A stretch of DNA of 64,000 nt from Acanthococcus lagerstroemiae. Taxonomy: Eukaryota > Arthropoda > Insecta > Hemiptera > Eriococcidae. The position numbers were made by a program, and so were the translations under genes. Each line of letters starts with the position of its first letter. Position 1 is the first letter of the stretch. The stretch lies in the NCBI GenBank assembly GCA_031841125.1, contig CM063113.1, forward strand, positions 30,277,312 to 30,341,311, read 5' to 3'. Shown one piece after another: positions 56,406 through 64,000 of this stretch. The notes beneath the pieces are model-generated. The model was not told where the DNA came from and ran no database searches. It was given only the letters and a program-made list of their open reading frames with translations.

Positions 56406-57100
56406 AGGATGTATATTCTACTCACCTGCATTTCCATATTGCGATTTCTTCCTCGTAAGCGTAATTCATGATCTTGGTAAATTGGTCATAAATTCCGTGA
56501 GACATTAACTCAAAAATTTTAGTATGAAACTGAACGTTGACGTAATATATATACCTAAACGTCAATGTTCCTTTACTTACATAGGTAACCTTAAAATGTT
56601 TGTATCCTTCAGTCCTTTACTATCAGCTAATTATTTCGCCTCCATCATCGTAAACCTGACGTAATCTTCAGCGGAGTGTAGAAAACCTTAACGGAGCCGA
56701 AGTCGAAAATGACCAGTTTTCAGATTATACTTCTATACAGCCCTAAAAGAGAAGAAGTCATTTTTGACCTTTTTTTTTCAATTTATAGGAGAACGAGAAT
56801 AGCTTAGACTCATATTTTCATTGTAGTCGATTCCCCACACTACTAAAATTTCAATTCTGAGATTTTTTTTCCTCACTGCTTTTCCTCCTTTCGGGAACTA
56901 TCACCAATAGTAGATCGGCGTGTTTTTCAAATTTTTGAGTCGAATTTTTTTGAAACTTTGTGACCAAATTGGGAATCGAGACACCAAGCTACTTAATTCA
57001 ATTTTTTAATTACTTTCCCCTAATTGCCAAATAGTTATGTCTGAGGGAGAGAGAAAAAGTCAAAATGAGGTCAAATGGACATAACATACATGTCTATTCT
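56406..57100. other. No feature recognised
   Basis: AT-rich sequence following the satellite array. Confidence 0.4.
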
Positions 57101-57104
57101 TGGG

Positions 57105-57472
57105 TTTTCAGGGTCATCGGATTCATTTTCCATCCTCGATGCAAAATTGTCGTACCTAGGAGTGGAGGAGAAGGTTGAAATGTGACTGTCGATGAATGAA
57201 ACGCCGATATCAAATGGTAGATTTTCAGGGTCACTGAAGTCAATTTCGATATTGCTCGCCCTTCCCTCTCCCACCGCTACAAAATTGTAGTAGCATCTGG
57301 GGGAGAGGGCTAGAAAATGACTCTGTCGAAAACTACTTCATGGGTGTCAGTTAGTAGGTTTTCAGAGCCGTTGAAGTCAATTCCGACATTACTTTTCCCC
57401 TCATTTGAAAATTGTGACACCTGCAGGAAGGCGAGGTGACTAGAAAATTAGCTTGTCGAGAAATGCAGTATG
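57105..57472. repeat. Degenerate tandem repeat, about 115-137-bp unit
   Basis: Three direct units begin GGTTTTCAGGGTCATCGG, GATTTTCAGGGTCACTGA and GGTTTTCAGAGCCGTTGA at about 57,105, 57,221 and 57,358. They share later blocks such as AAAATTGT and a GAGG-rich stretch. Confidence 0.65.
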
Positions 57473-57799
57473 TTCTTTCGTGTGAGGTGGCGCTGCATGC
57501 GCCGAATGCTCAGACCTTGCGGTCCATTGCACTTTTTCTCAAGGTGCTGTAAGAATCAGCTCAGTAAGCTCACTTTTACAGCCAAAATGAGAATTTTACT
57601 GAGTTTTATCCCTTTACGGATATCAAATAGTACCAAACTCATTCCTAAAGAAGAAATTTTGGCACCAAAAAGAAAGCATATAAAGAGGTGAATTACAATG
57701 AAAATACTTCTCTTTATTTACGGGTAAATTTCTCGGAAAAATTTTCAATTGCTATCTCAGAAACAAATACATCGATTCCAAACTGGAATCATTTGTAAC

Positions 57800-58075
57800 A
57801 TCAAATTGGATTGACCAGCTTCACGAATATGGTATCAGAATCTGTCGGTAAATCGTATTTCACTTCCTTATATCCTCTCCTCCAGGTACCACAACTTTGA
57901 TTTGAGGATGAAAACTGTATCGAAACTGAATTCTGCGATACTGAAAACCTAATAATTATGCATATTGCATTTGAGATTATTTTGATTTTCACTCGCTCTC
58001 TTAGGGACCACAATGTTGATTTAGTGTCCAAATTGAATTCAGCAGGCTCAAAAACCGTACATACGGTGTCTCGAT
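57800..58075. repeat. Two inverted, diverged units of the same repeat
   Basis: On the complement these read GTTTTCAGTATCGCAGAATTCAGTTTCGATA.. and ..GAGCCTGCTGAATTCAATTTGGA.., both followed by a GTTGTGGTACC / ATTGTGGTCCC block and a GAG-rich stretch, as in the direct units. Confidence 0.5.
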
Positions 58076-58079
58076 TTCT

Positions 58080-60750
58080 AATTTAATTTTCTTTAAGCCA
58101 AAAATAATATGAAAAAAAATCAGCTCAAAAATCTGGAAAGCACTCGACAAAATGTAAAACTACAATTGGTGGTTCCTGATGAGGAGGGGGACTCTAGCAT
58201 TCCCAGAAATGAGAGGTTGGTAAGGTGGGGAATTGACTCCAATGAAAATTGGGTCGGGTTTATTCCTATTCTTCTGTAAAGTGAAAAAATATACGAAAGA
58301 ATGACTCTCTCTCGGAAGGCTTGAATTAAAGTATAGTCCTGAAACTGGGAAATTTCAACCCACGCTTGTGTAAATTAGGGGACGGGTACAAAACAAATGC
58401 ATATGACCATTTTTATGGGATGCCTCCTGCAGAGCAAATTTTATGTGAAATAATTTTCAATATCAGTAATAGTTTTGGAATTTTTTCAAAAACATTAATT
58501 TTGAGATAATCGACTCCCTCCTTTAAAGAGAAAAGAAAATACCCCGAGGGCTGGGGTTTTTCAAGCATTATACAGGATACGCCAGATACAGTTTTCAGCG
58601 AAGTCTCTTCTATTATCAAAAAATATTTTTTTATCGTACTTCGTCTCTGAGTGTCCTATACTATAGATAATTAGCTTGATGTTTGTAGAATCAAGTTCGA
58701 AAATGACAGGAAGCGATTTCATAACAAACGATGTAATGATTTTGGTATCATAACTTTTACAAACTACGTACAATATTAACCATCTACTTAGGATAATTAT
58801 TACTAGAAAATGACAACAAAACGAACAAAAAAAAATCGAAGAAAACGAGAGTGGTTTTTATTTATAAACTGGTTGTTCCGAGAACAAGTTTTTGAAAAGA
58901 AACAATGCGACCGCGTGTACGCCCAGGAGCAGTGAATATAATGCAAAATAAAGCAGTTAAAAAATAATGAAAATAAAACTGATGGAAGCACACTACAGAT
59001 TTACGGACAAGAATTTGAAAATTTTCTTAAGCTTTTATACATAATATACACATATTATGTTCCATAAGGCATGTGACTCATCGTGTAAACATATTGTTAG
59101 ATAATGATGAATAATTGGGCCGGCTTTTTTTTTTAAATTTTTAATTGCACTTTGTCAGCAGAACAAGCCTAACGACATGCAAGTTGTATGATAAAACTTC
59201 ATCATGTTTCTGACTGCTTCGAAAGAGAAATTTCGAACTCATTCCTTTAAATCAATGTTTGAAAGCTGATAGTAACCGCCTTTGCAGTGAATCTTCCTAA
59301 ACTTGTACATATAAGTACGTAACCCATATAGATATATATTTATATGAAAGATTATGAAAAGGCGTTACTTACATGACAAGACAGTACGAAGTGGCACAGT
59401 AGCCTGAATAGAAACTCCAAGTTCTTCTAGGGTGGTATAAGTGAAAACTTCGGATGTAAAATAGAGGCGAATCCACAAAATTTCGTTGAGATTTTGACAA
59501 CGATGGATTTCCCAATAGGCACATTAGGCAAGTGCCTAGGGCGGCAGATTTTTGTACAAAGATAGCGGGAAAAAGGAAGGAATTTCGGAAAAAGAGGAAA
59601 AGAAGAGACGGAGAGAAAAAAGGAAAATACTGTAGAAGCTGCAGAAAACACAACTGGGAAATAATTATCAATTTTTGAACTGTAGGGTTAGCTCATTAGG
59701 AGCATATGGAATGGAGGGGTGAAAGGGACATTTCGTTGAGTGCCTATAGCGGCTTAGCTTCTAAATCCGCAGCTGAATTTTGAGTCGACAAGCTAATAAA
59801 TAAAATTTAAAAAAAGCTTAAAATATTAGTTGACAAGCTCAAAATTTCACTTTTATCCCAAATTATCACGCGGCAAGCAAAAAAAAAACAATTTAATAAA
59901 TAAATAAAAAGAACGAAATGTTAACTGCCAAGTAAAAATAGACCCTTTCCCCCCCGAATTGAGAGTAGTAAATTGTTGCTCTGATTTGTCCTAAATCTTG
60001 AATAAAGAACAGCGGTCAACGGTTCAAAACAGAAATTAACTGCTTAGGAAAAATGAGCTAAGTATGTAGGTACTACTTTTTCTATGTCACGGTGTTGGGA
60101 ATTTAATTGATTTACCAACAATTTTTATCGGCAGCCTCACTGCACCTGTGTTTCCGTTCAAAAGTAAGTTATTTAAAATAATTCACCTTAAACTTTAACT
60201 AAAAAAAAATAAATTTTTAATTCTAATTTTTACTGCATCAGCGAGTCATCTCGATCCGCAATAACATATGAATGTCATTTTAGCAATAATTAAAAAAGAA
60301 AAAGAATTAAATTACTGCTCATTTCTTCTAAAAGACGGAGAAGGCGGGAGGAGAGTGAGAAAGCCAAATTTTTCCATTGAAGATATTAGTTTTTCCGTTT
60401 AAGGATTCGATTTTCCAGATTGACGAATATTTCTAAAATAAGACAGCGAATAAAAATAATAAATACCTAAAGAGTCAACATTTCGGAGATTGTATTAATT
60501 TATTGTGGGTCTGTTTTGCCAACTTGGGATTGAGTGATGCGGCCAATTTATCAACAGGTTAAAATGTTTAGTGGAGGTTCTCTTCCTACTTCCTCAATAC
60601 GTTCAGAGAAAATCTTCATTTTGATTTAGTTTTAAATCCTTTCATATTACTGAGAGAAAACTGAGTCTGACTTCTACATTCGTTCCCATCGGTCCTGCGA
60701 AAAACATACTGGACTGACTGATCAACAGATATCGGTTATAAAATTGCAGA
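58080..60750. other. No gene recognised
   Basis: AT-rich; open stretches are low-complexity (F/L/S-rich or K-rich) and have no family resemblance. Confidence 0.4.
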
Positions 60751-60799
60751 TGAGGATATGTTACGCCGAGATTCAGTGTTAATCAAATCAGTCAATCAG

Positions 60800-60965
60800 A
60801 CGGGTGGGTTGGCAGTCGGACAGACGCGAAGGATATATAAGGAGAGAAACAGACAGAGAAACAAGCAGGCAGACAGGCAAGTAGGCTGACTGTGATGAAT
60901 GGACTGGATGACTGACTGACTGATAGTCAGATAGATAGACAAACAATCAGTCCAATAAATACAGA
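60800..60965. repeat. Degenerate (GACA)n/(GACT)n simple repeat
   Basis: Repeated CAGACAGAC, GACTGACTGACTGA and AGATAGATAGACA blocks. Confidence 0.75.
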
Positions 60966-62861
60966 CAGCTGACATAAAGGGAATGAAATTTGGAGCATCT
61001 TAGCAAGGGGTCGATAGATCAACACCGTCGGCGAGAGTCAGCTGACGAAGCGGCTGGAGGGAACCCTTACACACTCTGATTAATGTACAAACGTGAGAAG
61101 GGAGAAAAGTTTTCACTTTAATTAAAAAATACTTCACCCACATCTTCAGCAATTCTGGTTCTTAAAAGCAATAAATGAAAAAGTAAATCGAAGTTTTCGC
61201 CTCTAAAAATTTGTTGGTTGAATTCACTCTGGGCCGTTTCTGGGAATATTCAAAATTCTCTGTTCAGGCTTAAAATGTTCGGGTATAAATTCATCGCAAA
61301 TTTTCAGTTTCTTGCATGCACATCGGGAGGAAAACGGTCTTGCCCATAGAACATGCCCAGGATAGAAAATAATTGACCAACTAGACCAGCAGACGTTAGC
61401 TCCACTGCTCTCAAAGCTGGTCAGCTGAGATAAATCTTAGTTATAACTGGATGGACATCACATATATAGAATTACACGTATTAATAATAAAATGGTTCGC
61501 CTTCGCCTGAGTAGTTACGAGATTGAGGAATAACAAACGCTTGTGAGGCGCCATCCACATAGCTAATAGCACTGATCTGCATGAAAATCCTCTTGAACGA
61601 AAATACCCATTTCTTATGTTTTTTGGTGTGCTGAACATGAATCTGTGGCAGAGACCGCGGAAGTGGGGTGAAGGGAGAGCTAAGTGTCCCCCCTCCGTTT
61701 TTTCCGATTTTTGAATATAAGTTTTTAACCATTTTCAATTTTCGTGGGAGTGGATATCCCCGTTACTATCAGTGAAGGTGATTATAAAAGTTTGCCTCCC
61801 CCCTGTCACAAATCACTTCCGCGATCCCTGATCTGTGGTCAAAAATTTCTTAGCTTCATATTTTAAAATATATGTAGGTAAATAAGGAGCAAAATCACTG
61901 ATTTTCCGCTAAAATGGAGTTCTTAGACATTATGTATGTTTGAATTCTTAAATTTTGAAAAACATTTTGTTTATAGTTACACTATAACACACTAAACATG
62001 TTCTGGTTTTGTTTCGAATTTGTAGAAAGATCTAAAGGGTCATTATTAGGTGAAATGTAAGGAGCAAAACGTGGATTTTCTTTTGCATAATGCTTTAGAA
62101 AAATGGTTCTGAAATCGCTTTGAACTTTGTACTTTACTTACTTTGAGCACTCACACACATCTACCCGGGTCTGTTTTGTTATCAGCAGGATCATGATTAG
62201 ACTTCTCTACACTCTCGTCGAAACTGCCGGAGGTTTATCCCCCAGAAATGGAGGGTGATGGAAAAATTCTGCTTGCAGATTCGGATTAAGTTCACTTATT
62301 AAAATCACCCAAAATTCCTCAAAGGAGCAAATTTTTTTTTTGTACAACAGTGAAGTTCATTCTTTTAATGTGCGTCGAGTTTCATATCACTGCCTGTTAA
62401 TCACATAGTTGGACGCTGATTTCAGTTAGAATGTCTGTTCGGGTATTGTAGGTGTCCACTCACCTCAACCCATTTTACTGCAATAAAGAGCGTCTATTGT
62501 CCATCTTTTTGAATTAAAACTGAGAAAGAAGACTTTACATTTTCCTAATATCACAAAATCGATAGGCCAAGGAGTTAAGGTATACTTACTACTTAGCTCT
62601 ATTATAAATTAATTATTACAGTTAAGGACGTCTGTGAATAACAACGGTCATCATCCACATTGAAAGACACGTTAACTGTAATTTTGTAGAATAATTTCTA
62701 AACATTTCACTTGCATAAAGTTTCACAATACACCAGTGGTGTAGTTTTGAGAGCACGACAAAGTAATTAATACATCTGAAATCGCGAAGAAAAGTTGTAG
62801 TCTTGACACTCCGAGACAAACAGGAACCAAATAATCACTGTGTTTCACCTTCATTTCATAG
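60966..62861. other. No gene recognised
   Basis: AT-rich; nothing supported. Confidence 0.35.
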
Positions 62862-63022
62862 AAACACAGTTGAAGCTATAACATACGATCAGGGCGAAAA
62901 GCTGAAGGGCTACAATCAAGAAGAGATATCGATTTTATTGGATACTCCAGTTCCTACTCAAATGATTTGGAACGTTTTAAGGGAATGCTACTTCGACATG
63001 AGGGGTACAGGGAAAAAAGCAG
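62862..63022 (+). CDS. Candidate internal exon, family unknown
   Basis: Bounded by a possible acceptor (TTCATTTCATAG) and a weak donor (CAG|GTACAC). Open in one frame with varied, protein-like composition: AITYDQGEKLKGYNQEEIS, then PVPTQMIWNVLRECYFDMRG and TGKKA. No repeat character and no recognised domain. It could be an exon of a gene extending beyond the window or a decayed mobile-element piece. Confidence 0.3.
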
Positions 63023-64000
63023 GTACACTTTTTTGACGAAATTGAGTTATTAGTATTGTAGGAACGAGAGTAATGAGTAAAATTAGCTGAGCTGTGGTAG
63101 GATGCCTGAAAGGATGCTACAGTCCAGATAAATGGGTTTGAAAATTCACATGCAGGTAAAGAACCACGATGTAAACAAATTGTTTTTCATTTTTCTCGCT
63201 TCGCCACAAAAGTGACCTCCCTGCTCATTTCCCTGTACCCTTTTTACATAGTAAGAATTTTCCTTATCGTATCTTTTCATCTATCCTGGTCCGCAGGGGT
63301 GTCGTGAGGCCATTTTGGTGAAGACGACTCTTCGTATTCGTTTTTTTAGGAGGGGGGGGGGCGCTTTTCCTTTTCTTTTCTTTCCTGGTCAGATGAAGAA
63401 ATAGGAAATGTTTGTAGTCCATGTTCATTATTCACAACACAGAAAGTAATTACTTAAACGACGTTAAGTGACGAAGCAACCCCTTCATGTACTACATATG
63501 CTATTCATTTTACTTCAATGCATGAATCAGCAAAGAAAAAGAAAATATTATTGGCCACCAAAACTGAAACATCAAAGTTGGAGTTTTTCTATTTCTTTTC
63601 ATTTAGGATTTTTATGACACGTGTGATTAGTTTATTTTACGAGAATACGGAAAATTTATCATAATCAGTTCTAAAATGCCGAGAAACGTTTTATTTAAAT
63701 TTCGTTGTAAAAAACTGCTTCGCAATTAAACTATCAGAAATGACTAGTGGAATGAACACTGCAAAAAAAAGGAATACCACGTTGTGTCAGGCAAAGAAAA
63801 AAGTTACTGCTATTTCAAATTAGGGTGTCAACCAACAGAGTTTGAGGGGGCTTCTTCACTGCACCAAGGGGGTCACGACGCTCCTGCTGGTCTGTAATGT
63901 GTTAATGTCACGAGTGAAACACAGAAAGCAATTACAACCCGTGAAACACTGTGGACGTTGACAGAAGCATTGACATGTGTATTGACACCATTTTTTCCAC
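63023..64000. other. Right end of window, no feature recognised
   Basis: AT-rich with a G-run at about 63,352. Confidence 0.35.

Noticed and set aside
48128..56437. Many 60-130-aa open frames in the satellite region
   Set aside because: They recur once per monomer with the same amino-acid pattern and are by-products of the tandem repeat.
59510..59775. GTGCCTAGGGCGGCAGA / GTGCCTATAGCGGCTTA as element ends
   Set aside because: The two copies are direct, not inverted, and no TSD was found.

Overview
This window looks like an arthropod, most likely insect, nuclear contig. Its two genes are split by consensus GT..AG introns. The sequence is AT-rich and packed with transposable elements typical of insects: R1-clade and RTE-type LINEs, mariner, MULE-like, pogo-like and hAT-like pieces. 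A sap-feeding hemipteran is only a guess. There are no bacterial-style operons, CRISPR arrays or rRNA genes.

Two host genes can be assembled exon by exon, and they converge. On the + strand (about 226-19,270) a CRAL-TRIO lipid-transfer gene of the alpha-tocopherol-transfer-protein/clavesin type has six coding exons and gives 310 aa. On the - strand (40,119-20,430) a cytosolic-type sulfotransferase gene also has six coding exons and gives 372 aa. All phases join without a break in both genes. The stop codons lie about 1.4 kb apart.

Nearly everything else is repeat. The introns of the CRAL-TRIO gene (0.4-18.7 kb) carry an old LINE reverse-transcriptase fragment inside a MITE, a 4.3-kb pogo-like element, a TA-flanked MITE, several hAT-like MITEs and a MULE-like element with subterminal repeats. 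The introns of the sulfotransferase gene (20.9-39.8 kb) carry a foldback element, an RTE endonuclease fragment split by a MULE-like insertion with a perfect 10-bp target-site duplication (TSD), a LINE 3' end, two further RTE 3' ends, a palindromic mariner derivative, a tRNA-like SINE, and a stack of nested elements. At the centre of that stack is a nearly intact 5.9-kb R1-clade retrotransposon with its own 9-bp TSD.

Upstream of the sulfotransferase (40.1-64 kb) no certain gene was found. This part holds a 6.1-kb pogo-like element (41.4-47.5 kb) containing a 46-bp minisatellite with several orientation flips. It is followed by an 8.6-kb satellite array of 280-290-bp monomers (47.75-56.4 kb) that reverses orientation near 51.0 kb and again near 56.25 kb. 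Part of the array (about 52.9-54.55 kb) looks like unpolished long-read sequence. Beyond 56.4 kb there are degenerate repeats and one weak candidate exon.

No clearly new biological system was found. The items most worth following up are the nested insertions close to splice sites of the sulfotransferase gene, the unusual gag/pol junction of the R1 element, the inverted satellite, and the altered C-terminal cofactor motif of the sulfotransferase.
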